Assembly (NCBI GenBank): GCA_049323755.1
Contig: JBMOPE010000038.1
Coordinates: 1-64,000 of the forward strand
Direction: 5' to 3'
DNA: 64,000 nt
DNA from: BRHc4a sp049323755
GTDB taxonomy: Bacteria > Bacillota > Desulfotomaculia > Desulfotomaculales > Desulfocucumaceae
Shown here: one piece after another, positions 41,445 to 50,237 of the stretch
Layout of the letters: the number at the start of each line of letters is the position of its first letter
Numbering within the stretch: the stretch's first letter is position 1
Program-made: the position numbers and the translations under genes
Notes under the pieces: model-generated
What the model was told of the DNA's origin: nothing
Database searches by the model: none
The model's input: only the letters and a program-made list of their open reading frames with translations

Positions 41445-42152
41445 TTGAAAAACAAGTACATTTTCTTGCACATACCAAGGACGGCGGGAACTTCTTTATT
41501 TTCGATGTTTTATGATATTCTTGGCTTTGAAAATGCAATATGGATATCGGATATTGATAATTTTGAACCACAGCATGCATCCCTGCTGGAAAAATTCCTG
41601 CTTATAGGCGGGCATTTTATGGTAAGCCATCAGAAAAAATATTTTAATGACAGGTATAGCATATTATTTCTGAGAAACCCTGTTGACAGGTTTATATCCA
41701 CCTACTACTACTTTAAAAAATACGGTAACGACGAAGTTGTTAAAAACCTGGATTTGATTTCCTACCTGGAATTTTGCCGGAAGCTTGGGTGCTACCCCTT
41801 CACATTCTTTAATAATCAAACCGTTTATTTAACAGGTGTAATGGATTACAGCGTTCCTGAAAAGGATTTACTGGATATGGCGAAGGAAAACCTTTCAAAG
41901 ATGGACTTTGTAGGTATATATGAATCTTTATTAGATTCTGTCAATTTACTTCTTTGTGATACTAAATGGCCCCCGGCGCGGGAGATACCTTTTGAAAATG
42001 CCAGTGATACAAGGCCAAAATTGCCTGAAGTAGATAATAATATACTGGAACGTATTGGAGAGTTAAATAAAATTGACATGGAATTATACCAGTATGGTGT
42101 AAATCTCTTTAACGAGAAAAAAAGAAATATATTACGGGAGTGCGGAAGGTAA
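41445..42152 (+). CDS. Sulfotransferase (heparan 2-O-sulfotransferase-like family)
   Basis: This 235-residue protein has the PAPS 5'-phosphosulfate loop HIPRTAGTSL (9-18) and the 3'-phosphate motif LRNPVDRFISTYYYF (76-90) typical of the Sulfotransfer_2 group. It would sulfate a sugar of the surface glycan with PAPS from the APS kinase encoded next door. The start is TTG 41445, with AAAGGAGTG 7 nt upstream. A GCGGCAGGGG/CCCCTGTCGC hairpin follows its stop (42159-42200), marking the boundary with the convergent cysC. Confidence 0.85.
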   Translation: MKNKYIFLHIPRTAGTSLFSMFYDILGFENAIWISDIDNFEPQHASLLEKFLLIGGHFMVSHQKKYFNDRYSILFLRNPVDRFISTYYYFKKYGNDEVVKNLDLISYLEFCRKLGCYPFTFFNNQTVYLTGVMDYSVPEKDLLDMAKENLSKMDFVGIYESLLDSVNLLLCDTKWPPAREIPFENASDTRPKLPEVDNNILERIGELNKIDMELYQYGVNLFNEKKRNILRECGR

Positions 42153-42158
42153 ATAAAT

Positions 42159-42200
42159 TGCGGCAGGGGACGATTCCCGGATATCCGCCCCCTGTCGCAA
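42159..42200. terminator. Hairpin between convergent sulfotransferase and cysC genes
   Basis: TGCGGCAGGGG pairs with CCCCTGTCGCA around a 20-nt loop. There is no T run, so factor-independent function is uncertain. Confidence 0.4.
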
Positions 42201-42213
42201 ATTCAGTTTATGA

Positions 42214-42747
42214 TTAATTGATATATCCCCGGCAGATAAGCTCATTTAGCACCTTTTCCGAGCTTTTATCAACAGACTCCTGATCCGTCAGGCACTTCAC
42301 TTCCGGGTTGAGGGGATTCTCATACGGCGAGTCGATGCCGGTAAAATCCTTTATTATTCCAGCCCGCGCCATTTTATACAGCCCTTTCACATCCCTCTTT
42401 TCACATACCTCCAGGGGAGCGTCAACATACACCTCAATGAAATCTCCAATCTGCCGTCTTAAATAGTCGCGTATTTCACGGTATGGCGAAATAACCGACA
42501 CCAGTACGATAATATTGCACCGGGTCAGCAGGTACGCTAAAAAACCTATCAAATGCAGATTCTTTTCACGGTCATTTCTGCTAAAACCCAAATCCTTTGT
42601 CAATGTCCGGCGCACGCAGTCACCATCAAGGACAACGGTGCTGCACCCCCTGCCGCACAGTTCTTCTTTAACTTTAAGGCTTATGGTTGACTTTCCCGCT
42701 CCGCTCAGCCCGGTAAACCACACAGTTACACCTTTACGAACGATCAA
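42214..42747 (-). CDS. cysC: Adenylylsulfate (APS) kinase
   Basis: CysC phosphorylates APS to PAPS with ATP. The 177 residues match the family: P-loop FTGLSGAGKST, DGDCVRRTLTKDLGFSRNDR and KGLYKMARAGIIKDFTGIDS with the C-terminal lid. Located between two sulfotransferase genes' region and the next glycosyltransferase, it most likely makes PAPS for glycan sulfation rather than for assimilation; no PAPS reductase or ATP sulfurylase is in the window. The start is TTG 42747, with CAGGTG upstream. It is divergent from the 43051 gene. Confidence 0.93.
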   Translation of the reverse strand: MIVRKGVTVWFTGLSGAGKSTISLKVKEELCGRGCSTVVLDGDCVRRTLTKDLGFSRNDREKNLHLIGFLAYLLTRCNIIVLVSVISPYREIRDYLRRQIGDFIEVYVDAPLEVCEKRDVKGLYKMARAGIIKDFTGIDSPYENPLNPEVKCLTDQESVDKSSEKVLNELICRGYIN

Positions 42748-43050
42748 TGCCAGGCACCTGCCCTTCGTGTCTGTTTTTTATTTGCATTTGGCCTTCTCAT
42801 TTTTTTTCATTATATGCATCAGTATCCTCCAACGACATTTATTGACAGACACCTTTTGTTATACCTTCGGCTGCGATGACAAACAACAGTTGCCAACCGC
42901 TTGACTATCATAAGAACCTTCTCCAAAACAGTGACAGATTCTAAGGGAAAATCATAAGATACCCTAACAACATTTTCAAACCCAGTCAAGGATTGGGTTT
43001 TGATAGATTTTTCAGCACCTGTTTTGTCCGTGAAAAGGAGGGCTTATTCA
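42748..43050. other. Divergent intergenic region between cysC and a GT4 gene
   Basis: About 300 nt with no gene. An AAACCCA...TGGGTTT inverted repeat (about 42976-42999) lies 50 nt before the GT4 start and ends in a T-rich stretch, so a weak leader terminator is possible. No convincing promoter pair was identified by eye. Confidence 0.3.
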
Positions 43051-44151
43051 TTGGAACTGCTATCTGTGGGCCCACCGGGCCTGGATTCTTCCGGTTATGG
43101 CGAAATGCAGAGAAGAATCCTCCTTGCCCTGGAAGATGTTGGCTGGAATGTGACAATGCGGCCCTTTGCATCATTAAATGCTCTAATAGAAGATGATCCC
43201 GGCAAATACAGACTGGATAAAATGAGGAAAAAACCTCTTCCTCCACCAGGCTCTCCACTGCTTTTTTTTGGGCCTGCCGTATTATTTTACCCAAATCCCA
43301 ACTATTACAACATCGGGTTTACCATGACCGAGTTTGACAGGATCAGTAAAGAATGGGCAGATAAATGCAACAGCATGGATGAAGTATGGGTTCCCTCCCG
43401 TTTTAATTTTGAAATCTTTATTTCAGCCGGTGTTTTACCGGAGAAAATTCACATTATGCCATTGGGGGTAGATACCCGGCATTTCTTTCCGCCCAAAGAT
43501 CGCAAAGACAAAGAAAAGTTCAGCTTTCTTTCATCTTTTGAATTAATCCAGCGAAAAGGCTGCGATTTATTGATAGAAGCATTTTGCCAGGAGTTTTGCG
43601 CAGGTGAGCCGGCTGAGCTGGTAATAAAAGCCTTTGAGAACTGGGGAAAGTATGACCCCAGTGGAAAAACCCTGACAGAATTGCTGCACAACATTCAAAA
43701 AAAATATCCGAAAGCTGCAGCCATATCCTTGAAAAAGGAATTGATTCTATATTCGGAAGTTCCCTCTTTATACCAGGATGCCGACTGTTGTATTTCCGCT
43801 TCCCGAGGCGAGGGCTGGAACCTTCCGGCCATGGAAGCAATGGCCTGTGGGATACCTGTCATTGCATACAACTGGTCCGGCCATACGGAATTTTTAAACC
43901 ATGACAACAGCTTCCTGATGGAAATTCCGGGTTTAGAGGAGATAAAAAACGGTGTCCCCACGGGAGCCAGGTGGGTTAAGGCCGATACGGACTCTCTGCG
44001 CAAAATGATGCGTTACGTATTTGAAAATCCTTCTGAAGCAATACAAAAGGGGGAAAAATCCCGTGAAAACATTGCTGAAAAATATTCTATAGAGAATATT
44101 GCCCGCATGATCACATCCCGGATAAAGAACAGGAATGGCGCTTATGTTTAA
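43051..44151 (+). CDS. GT4-family glycosyltransferase
   Basis: This 366-residue GT-B enzyme begins ELLSVGPPGLDSSGYGEMQR. The C-terminal GT4 domain shows FSFLSSFELIQRKGCDLLIE, YQDADCCISASRGEGWNLPA and MEAMACGIPVIAYNWSGHTE. It is homologous to the 22374-23507 enzyme. The frame is open from 43000, but AGGAGGGC lies 7 nt before TTG 43051, so that start is chosen. It leads a tightly packed operon with an oxidoreductase, an aminotransferase and further glycosyltransferases. Confidence 0.87.
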   Translation: MELLSVGPPGLDSSGYGEMQRRILLALEDVGWNVTMRPFASLNALIEDDPGKYRLDKMRKKPLPPPGSPLLFFGPAVLFYPNPNYYNIGFTMTEFDRISKEWADKCNSMDEVWVPSRFNFEIFISAGVLPEKIHIMPLGVDTRHFFPPKDRKDKEKFSFLSSFELIQRKGCDLLIEAFCQEFCAGEPAELVIKAFENWGKYDPSGKTLTELLHNIQKKYPKAAAISLKKELILYSEVPSLYQDADCCISASRGEGWNLPAMEAMACGIPVIAYNWSGHTEFLNHDNSFLMEIPGLEEIKNGVPTGARWVKADTDSLRKMMRYVFENPSEAIQKGEKSRENIAEKYSIENIARMITSRIKNRNGAYV

Positions 44152-45178
44152 AAAAAAACTGGCCGTTATTGGCTTTGGCTACTGGGGAAAGAACATAGTT
44201 CGCATACTTTTGTCCCTGCCATTAACAGAAGTGGCAATCTGCGATCCGGCTCTGGCAAATCCGCCGTTCCCAGGCGACTCCAGGGTCTATCTTTATAGTT
44301 TTGCGGAAATATTGCAGGATCGGCAAATTGAAATGATGTTTATCGCCACACCGGCTTCAACACATTATGTACTGGTTAAAGAAGCTTTACTTGCCGGAAA
44401 ACATGTGTTTGTTGAGAAACCCTTTACACTTTCTTTTTCTGAGGCGGAAGAATTAAAAACCATTGCCAGAAATACACTTCTGATACTGATGGTAGGCCAT
44501 ATACTTCAATATCACCCGGCTGTTCTGTACCTGAAGGAATTTATCGATAGCGGAGGCCTCGGAAAAATTCTTTATTTTCGCTCCAGCCGCACCAGTTTGG
44601 GAACAGTTCGCCCGGACACCGGGGTTTTATGGGATATGGCGGTCCACGACATAGACCTGGCCTGTTTTTTAACAGGCCGGCTGCCTCTTTCCGTTAACGC
44701 CTGGAACAAGGCGTTTCTGGAGAACTCCCTTGGGGACATGGTCACAGTTCAGATGACTTTTCCCTCCGGGGTTATTGCAAATCTTTTTGCATCATGGCTG
44801 GACCCTCTTAAAAAAAGAGAACTGGTGGTTGTGGGAGATAAAAAAATGGCCGTTTTCGACGATACCAGCCCATCCCAGAAACTGGCCGTTATCGACCGGG
44901 GGGTGGACTATATTAAACCCTATGAGTATAAAGACTTTGGAGAGTACCAATTATGCTACCGCTACGGAGATATACTGTATCCCTTTATTGACATGCAGGA
45001 GCCTCTGCGCAATGAAGTCATTCATTTCATTGACTGCGTAAAGAACCTTTCACAGCCCAGAACAGGCGATGAAAAGGCGGTAGAAGCCATCAAAATAATG
45101 GAGGCGGCCGACCTTTCCGCCCGCAACGGGGGAGAGACCATCTTTTTGGATTGGAATGCACAGGAGGGAAGACAATGA
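44144..45178 (+). CDS. Gfo/Idh/MocA oxidoreductase (WbpB/WlbA-like)
   Basis: This 344-residue NAD-dependent enzyme has Rossmann GFGYWGKN, the AGKHVFVEKPF motif with catalytic Lys, and the Gfo/Idh C-terminal domain with HDIDLACFL (catalytic-site His/Asp). With the aminotransferase and the acetyltransferase downstream it matches the WbpB-WbpE-WbpD set, in which it oxidises C3 of UDP-GlcNAc uronic acid. Two starts are possible; the ATG at 44144 overlaps the preceding stop and has AGGAA 8 nt upstream, while the ATG at 44135 is an alternative. Confidence 0.82.
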   Translation: MFKKKLAVIGFGYWGKNIVRILLSLPLTEVAICDPALANPPFPGDSRVYLYSFAEILQDRQIEMMFIATPASTHYVLVKEALLAGKHVFVEKPFTLSFSEAEELKTIARNTLLILMVGHILQYHPAVLYLKEFIDSGGLGKILYFRSSRTSLGTVRPDTGVLWDMAVHDIDLACFLTGRLPLSVNAWNKAFLENSLGDMVTVQMTFPSGVIANLFASWLDPLKKRELVVVGDKKMAVFDDTSPSQKLAVIDRGVDYIKPYEYKDFGEYQLCYRYGDILYPFIDMQEPLRNEVIHFIDCVKNLSQPRTGDEKAVEAIKIMEAADLSARNGGETIFLDWNAQEGRQ

Positions 45179-46299
45179 TACCCGCTGCCAAGCCCATCAT
45201 TGGAGAAGAAGAAATTGCCGCAGTTACGGAGGTTTTACAGTCGGGACAGTTAGCCGGAGGAGAGAGGGTTTCCCGTTTTGAAGCCCTTTTTGCTTCAGAG
45301 ATGGATATTCCCTGCGCCATTGCCACATCTTCGGGCACCACTGCCCTTTTTGCCGCCCTCTGGAGCCTTGGCCTGCCCCCCGGCGCCGAGGTAATAACAA
45401 CCCCCTTTACTTTTATAGCCAGCGCCAACGCCATCCTTTATTGCGGGCACAACCCGGTTTTCTGTGATATAGACGAAAGAACCTTTAATATATCTCCTGA
45501 TAAATTATGGAAACTCCTGCGCTCACGAAAAAAACCGCCGGTTGCTTTAATCGCCGTTCACCTCTTCGGGCAGCCCTGCCAAATGGACGCAATTATGGAT
45601 ATCGCAGAAGAATACGGCATAAAAGTAATTGAAGACTGTGCCCAGTCCCACGGCGCCGCCTGGCAGGATAAACTTGCCGGAAACATTGGAGATATCGGGG
45701 TTTTTAGCTTTTACCCGACCAAAAACATGACTACCGGCGAAGGAGGAATGGTGGTCACCAAAGACCATGGGCTGGCTGAAAAAATACGCATGTTCATCAA
45801 CCACGGCTCCCGGATACGGTACCGCCATGAGCTTTTAGGGCATAACTTTAGAATGACCAATATAGCTGCCTCCATAGGGACAGTTCAATTGCGGCATTTA
45901 TCCGAACGAAACGAATCCCGCCGCAGAAACGCCGGAGTACTTGACCAGATACTGGAAAAATTACCCTTTATCATAACCCCTTATTGCCACCCTGATGCCC
46001 GTCATGCATATAACCAGTACACTATCCAGTGCTTGTACCGGGATGAACTGGCCAAATTCCTGGAAAAGGAAGGCATCAGCACAGGAATCCACTATCCCAT
46101 GCCAGTTCATAAACAGCCTCTTTACCAGAAGCTGTCTTGTGGAAAAGCTCAGTTGCCCGCAGCCGAAAAGGCTTCCCTGGAGGTGCTTTCCCTCCCGGTG
46201 CACCCATCCCTGTCCTCAGAGGATTTACAGTATATCGGACAAAAAGTTGGTGAGTTTTATGAGTCAAAAGGTCTCCGCAGCCATTATAACCCTCAATGA
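45175..46299 (+). CDS. DegT/DnrJ/EryC1 sugar aminotransferase (WbpE-like)
   Basis: This 374-residue PLP-dependent aminotransferase has the SSGTTALFAALWSL helix, VIEDCAQSHGA, and the cofactor lysine Lys183 in FSFYPTKNMTTGEGG. Next to a Gfo/Idh enzyme it probably aminates the 3-keto group of a UDP-sugar uronic acid. CAGGAGGG lies 7 nt before the ATG at 45175, inside the end of the previous gene. It serves as an internal control for the lysine-free DegT protein at 27026. The next gene starts inside its last 41 nt. Confidence 0.88.
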   Translation: MIPAAKPIIGEEEIAAVTEVLQSGQLAGGERVSRFEALFASEMDIPCAIATSSGTTALFAALWSLGLPPGAEVITTPFTFIASANAILYCGHNPVFCDIDERTFNISPDKLWKLLRSRKKPPVALIAVHLFGQPCQMDAIMDIAEEYGIKVIEDCAQSHGAAWQDKLAGNIGDIGVFSFYPTKNMTTGEGGMVVTKDHGLAEKIRMFINHGSRIRYRHELLGHNFRMTNIAASIGTVQLRHLSERNESRRRNAGVLDQILEKLPFIITPYCHPDARHAYNQYTIQCLYRDELAKFLEKEGISTGIHYPMPVHKQPLYQKLSCGKAQLPAAEKASLEVLSLPVHPSLSSEDLQYIGQKVGEFYESKGLRSHYNPQ

Positions 46300-47035
46300 A
46301 GAAAAGAATTTGCCGCGCTGCCTGGAAAGCATAAAGTGGGTTGACGAGATTGTTATAGTCGACTCCGGCAGCACTGACAGGACAGTGCAAATAGGCGAAG
46401 AGGCCGGGGCCAGAGTTTACCATAATCCCTGGCCTGGCTACTCCAGGCAATGGGAAAAAGCTGTCCAGTTATGCTCCCACCCCTGGATACTGCTTATCGC
46501 CGCAGACAATGTCGTCGAAAAGGAACTGGCCGATGAAATACAAAAAGCCCTGGCTTCACCGGGTGACGTACGGGGTTTTGCTTTCCCGGTCAAAAACTTT
46601 TTCCTGGGAAAGTGGATAAAGCACTGCGGGTGGTATCCGTTTACCAGCTTGTTTCTGGTGAGAAAAGATTCCTGCCAGATTGCTCACCGTGAGGTGCATG
46701 AAAATTTTTCTGTATACCCTTTTATCGTAAAGCAACTAAGTGGTCATTACGAACACTATACCTACCTCTCTCTACGGCAGTATTTTGAAAAATTCAACCG
46801 CTACACCGACCTTCAAGCCCTGGAAATGCTGAAAAACAACTCTCCCCTAGGTGAAAAAGATTTGCTTCCTGCAGCAGTTCATAAGTTTTTTGAAATGTAT
46901 TTCAGGCAAAAGGGTTACAAGGACGGCTTACACGGCCTGGTGCTCTGTGTTTTATCGGCCCTGTATGAGTTTGTAAGCATTGCCAAATACGCCGAACTAA
47001 AAGGAAGCTTTGAGAAATACGGTGATATTTCATGA
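46259..47035 (+). CDS. GT2 glycosyltransferase (WaaE/LgtF-like)
   Basis: This 258-residue GT-A enzyme has SAAIITLNEEKNLPRCLES, DEIVIVDSGSTDRTVQIGEE and LLIAADNVVEKEL, where the usual DAD metal motif has become AAD, a possible weakening of metal binding. NFFLGKWIKHCGWYPFTSLF and the HYEHY block match its paralog at 36160. The ATG at 46259 lies within the aminotransferase gene, with TTGGTGAG upstream, so translation is probably coupled. Its stop overlaps the start of the next gene (ATGA). Confidence 0.85.
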   Translation: MSQKVSAAIITLNEEKNLPRCLESIKWVDEIVIVDSGSTDRTVQIGEEAGARVYHNPWPGYSRQWEKAVQLCSHPWILLIAADNVVEKELADEIQKALASPGDVRGFAFPVKNFFLGKWIKHCGWYPFTSLFLVRKDSCQIAHREVHENFSVYPFIVKQLSGHYEHYTYLSLRQYFEKFNRYTDLQALEMLKNNSPLGEKDLLPAAVHKFFEMYFRQKGYKDGLHGLVLCVLSALYEFVSIAKYAELKGSFEKYGDIS

Positions 47036-48129
47036 GAATAGGACTGGACATTAATCCCCTGGTAACAGGGCATCGTTTCAGAGGCATCGGCACATACGTG
47101 AAAAATCTTTTGCAGGGCCTTTTATATTCCGGCTCAGAGCATTCATTTTTACTTTTCACCAGTACCGGCGAAATATCGTTGCCGGAACAAACAACACATA
47201 GAACAATCGGGCCAGGTGGGTTTTTCCGGGCAGTATGGGAAAATAACATTGATATTCTGCATATAACTGACTTCTACCACCCGGCATATAACCTTTCAGA
47301 TCTGCTTGAAATAAAGCGGCACGGGGTCAAGCTGGTCATATCCGTTGCCGACGCCATCCCCCTGCGGTTCCCGGAACACTATCCAAACGAAAAACTTTTT
47401 ATGGAAAAAAACCTCACTCCCCTTATTCCCCTGGTTGACAGAGTTATTACCATTTCCCGTGAATCAGCCGAAGACCTGATTAAATTTTTTTCACTGCCTC
47501 CAGAATCGGTTTCAGTCACCCATCTCGGTGTTGATTTCACACATTTTTCACCCACTCCTACACCCAGCGACAATGAAAACCTGCAAAAGTATGGTATAAG
47601 TCATCCATACTTCCTGTATGTGGGCGGACTTGACTGGCGAAAAAACTGCGAAACAATTTTACGGGCTTTCAACAGCTTTATGAAAGAAAATTCCATGCAT
47701 TACCAGATGGTTCTTGTAGGAAACGACCCGCTAACACCATACCTGAAAAGTCTTGTGCAGGACTGGCCGCAGAAAATGGTGCAGACAGGCTTTGTACCGG
47801 CATCAGACCTGCCTTCGCTATACCGGCGCGCTACAGCGTTTCTTTTTCCCTCCCGCTGTGAAGGATTCGGGCTTCCGATACTGGAAGCAATGGCCTGCGG
47901 GACACCGGTGCTTTCTTCAAACAGGGGATCCCTCCCGGAAATACTGGGAGACGGAGGAATATTAATTGACCCCGACCAGATAGAAGCCTGGAAAATACAT
48001 ATGAGCTCCCTATCCATGAATCCTACCCTGGCGGAAGATTTGCGAATAAAGGGACTGAACAGGTGCCTTTATTTTTCCTGGGAAAAATGCGCCCGTGCAA
48101 CACTGGAGGTCTATCTCTCCTGCCTGTAG
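47032..48129 (+). CDS. GT4-family glycosyltransferase
   Basis: This 365-residue GT-B glycosyltransferase begins MRIGLDINPLVTGHRFRGIG with the TYVKNLL acceptor-domain block. The donor domain shows YFLYVGGLDWRKNCETILRA, TGFVPASDLPSLYRRATAFL and PSRCEGFGLPILEAMACGTP, the signature of mannosyltransferase-like GT4 enzymes. It overlaps the preceding GT2 gene by 4 nt. The donor is not determined, although GDP-mannose is available in this locus. Confidence 0.9.
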   Translation: MRIGLDINPLVTGHRFRGIGTYVKNLLQGLLYSGSEHSFLLFTSTGEISLPEQTTHRTIGPGGFFRAVWENNIDILHITDFYHPAYNLSDLLEIKRHGVKLVISVADAIPLRFPEHYPNEKLFMEKNLTPLIPLVDRVITISRESAEDLIKFFSLPPESVSVTHLGVDFTHFSPTPTPSDNENLQKYGISHPYFLYVGGLDWRKNCETILRAFNSFMKENSMHYQMVLVGNDPLTPYLKSLVQDWPQKMVQTGFVPASDLPSLYRRATAFLFPSRCEGFGLPILEAMACGTPVLSSNRGSLPEILGDGGILIDPDQIEAWKIHMSSLSMNPTLAEDLRIKGLNRCLYFSWEKCARATLEVYLSCL

Positions 48130-48174
48130 TATGTTTTTATCGCCGGATAAACAACATAAAGGGGATAGTCTAAA

Positions 48175-48873
48175 ATGAATCGGTTTACATGCGGAGAAAA
48201 CGTAAGAATAAGTAAAAACGCATTTATTGAAGATGATGTGATTTTAGGCAACAACATAACCATTTACGACAATGTGGCTATAAAAAAGGGATCGGTTATA
48301 GGCGATAATGTTACTATCGGCTACCGGGAGTTCCCAAAAGGGCATAAACAGCCCGTAGAATTGCTGACGGAAATCGGAGAAAATGTAAGAATCCGCAGCG
48401 GAACGGTAATTTACTGGGGAACCAGGATAGGAGACAACTCCTCCATAGGGCATAACGTTGTCATCCGGGAAAGAACAATAATAGGTCATGATACATACAT
48501 CGGAACACTTACCGCCTTTGAAGGAGATACAAGAGTCGGCAGTCACGTCGGCATTCACAGCCAGTGCCATATTACCAAATACTGTGAAATAGGAGATTAC
48601 ACTTTCATCGCACCCCTTTTTGTCGGGGCCAATGACATGTCCATGCAACACAAAAGACCGGGTCACGGTAAAAATCTAATTGGCTTCACTACCGAAAAAC
48701 ATGTAAGAATAGCAGTGGGAGTAACTGTATTGCCAGGAGTCCGTTTCGGCGAGGGCTGTATAGTGGGAGCAGGCAGCGTTGTCACGAAGGATGTGCCTCC
48801 CTACAAAACTGTAATGGGGGTCCCGGCAAAAGTGGTGAAAGCTGCCCCAATAAATGAAATTGCATCTCCTTAA
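48175..48873 (+). CDS. Hexapeptide-repeat acyltransferase (WbpD-like)
   Basis: This 232-residue protein is almost entirely left-handed beta-helix: repeated [LIV]-G-x4 units such as ILGNNI, VIGDNVTIG, RIGDNSSIGHNVVIR, TIIGHD and VLPGVRFGEGCIVGAGSVVT, with one loop near 55-65. This is the fold of sugar N-acetyltransferases. Behind an oxidoreductase/aminotransferase pair it probably acetylates the new 3-amino group of a UDP-sugar. AAGGGGATAG precedes the ATG. The active-site histidine could be His102 or His118; this is not resolved. Confidence 0.85.
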   Translation: MNRFTCGENVRISKNAFIEDDVILGNNITIYDNVAIKKGSVIGDNVTIGYREFPKGHKQPVELLTEIGENVRIRSGTVIYWGTRIGDNSSIGHNVVIRERTIIGHDTYIGTLTAFEGDTRVGSHVGIHSQCHITKYCEIGDYTFIAPLFVGANDMSMQHKRPGHGKNLIGFTTEKHVRIAVGVTVLPGVRFGEGCIVGAGSVVTKDVPPYKTVMGVPAKVVKAAPINEIASP

Positions 48874-48945
48874 TAATATTTGTCACTTTTTAACCACCTG
48901 CAAAATAGTAATATTTTATGGATTAGTGAAGAGGTGGTTTTATAA

Positions 48946-50025
48946 ATGCTTATTGAAACCGGCTACCAGGTACCGGAAAAACCCGACACCCTAATAACCC
49001 ACCATATACTGGCTGACTCCCAGGAACAGATGTGGCTGCTCTTCCAGAGCCACTACCGCTCCCTTGCCTTTGGCACATCCGGGGACGGCGGCAGAACATG
49101 GTCCCCCGCCAGGGAGCTTCTCTCCGATATTTCAGGCCCCTTTTCATATTTCACCGGGGCCGGAAAAAATCTGTATGTTGTTGCCAGAAAGACACACCCC
49201 CCGGATATCCATCTCATAACCTGGGACGGGGAGAAATGGTCCGAAGGCACTATATTTACAGCATCTGGCAAGCAGGTACTTACCAGCCAGCCTCTTATCA
49301 TTGAGGACAGCAATTCCTTAGTACACATAGTTTTCGCTCTACGGGGCTATACTTCCGCGGAGTGGAATATAAAACACTTAATGATTGATTTAACTAAGGG
49401 AAAAATGACCGGCTGTTCCGTTCCTGCCCTTTCTGAACCCAGTCCTGGCTTCCCTGCAAGATTTGACTTTTTAAAAGAAGTTCTTTACTGGAGCGGAAGT
49501 TTATTAATTGACTCGGAAAATGGACTTCACCTTGCCTGCAGGTCATTTTCCGAAGGCCATTATCATATTTTTTATTCCAGCTACAATAATGCAACCGGAA
49601 AATGGAATAACCTTCTTCCCCTTACAAAAACTCCTTTTCACCGGGGGAATCCGGGGATGATTACAGGGTCCGACGGAAAAAGTATTTATGTTGTATTCAA
49701 TGTTGAAGAAGATACCGGTTATAATATGGTATGCCTATCCCGTGATCCGGGTGGCAATTGGAGCAAGCAACGGGTATTAGGTTCCGAAATTAAAAATGAC
49801 ACTCCCCCTGTACTGGTTAAAACACCCACCGGGCCTCTGGCGTATTGGGCTGACGGGTACGGTATTAGCCGTGCCTTCCTGGAGGTTAACCACCCTACAA
49901 AAAGAGTTTTCACGGAAAAGGTTTCATCTCTTTCAGCCGCCTTTGCCGGGGGAAGGGTGCTGCTTGCCTGCACAGGGTTATCCCAGGGAAAAAACAGAAT
50001 ACTCCTGGCAGAGGACTATATATAA
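48946..50025 (+). CDS. BNR/sialidase-like beta-propeller protein
   Basis: This 359-residue protein shows repeated beta-propeller-like units. One clear Asp-box is present (TSGDGGRTWSPARE), with further RDPGGNWSKQR and GEKWSEG variants. No signal peptide is seen, so it appears cytoplasmic. Catalytic residues of sialidases (an Arg triad, Tyr/Glu) could not be assigned, so a glycan-binding or scaffold role is as likely as hydrolysis. GAGGTGG lies about 10 nt before the ATG. It is the last gene of the plus-strand operon, followed by a dispersed repeat. Confidence 0.6.
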   Translation: MLIETGYQVPEKPDTLITHHILADSQEQMWLLFQSHYRSLAFGTSGDGGRTWSPARELLSDISGPFSYFTGAGKNLYVVARKTHPPDIHLITWDGEKWSEGTIFTASGKQVLTSQPLIIEDSNSLVHIVFALRGYTSAEWNIKHLMIDLTKGKMTGCSVPALSEPSPGFPARFDFLKEVLYWSGSLLIDSENGLHLACRSFSEGHYHIFYSSYNNATGKWNNLLPLTKTPFHRGNPGMITGSDGKSIYVVFNVEEDTGYNMVCLSRDPGGNWSKQRVLGSEIKNDTPPVLVKTPTGPLAYWADGYGISRAFLEVNHPTKRVFTEKVSSLSAAFAGGRVLLACTGLSQGKNRILLAEDYI

Positions 50026-50195
50026 ACGCCCTGCGTGCGTTGCCGCTGTTCCAGCGGCATAGTTAAGCATTTATTAAATTATTACATTTCGCCTATACAA
50101 TCCCTATTTGGCTTCACGGAACAAAGACCCTATAGTTGCACTTTCAAAGGACATTCATCGGGGCGGGGAATATCATCTAAAAATTTATTTTTTCC
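50025..50195. repeat. Dispersed intergenic repeat, copy 3
   Basis: Same order as the 655-870 copy: ACGCCCTGCGTGCGT hairpin, TGCCGCTGTTCCAGCGGCA hairpin, then the conserved tail from TACATTTCGCCTATACAAT to CATTCATCGGGGCGGGG. It lacks the GGGATTGG insert of copy 1. It starts at the stop codon of the BNR gene. Confidence 0.7.
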
Positions 50196-50202
50196 TGGTG
50201 TA

Positions 50203-50237
50203 TAAATAAAGGGCCGCCTACCGGCGGCCCTTATTTA
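50203..50237. terminator. Bidirectional terminator
   Basis: GGGCCGCC/GGCGGCCC with a 4-nt loop, flanked by AAATAA and TTATTT. It abuts the stop of the minus-strand gene at 50238 and can also end plus-strand transcription. Confidence 0.85.

Noticed and set aside
42993..43196. 67-codon plus-strand frame upstream of the GT4 gene
   Set aside because: Overlaps the true TTG start in another frame and has no supporting ribosome site or family.
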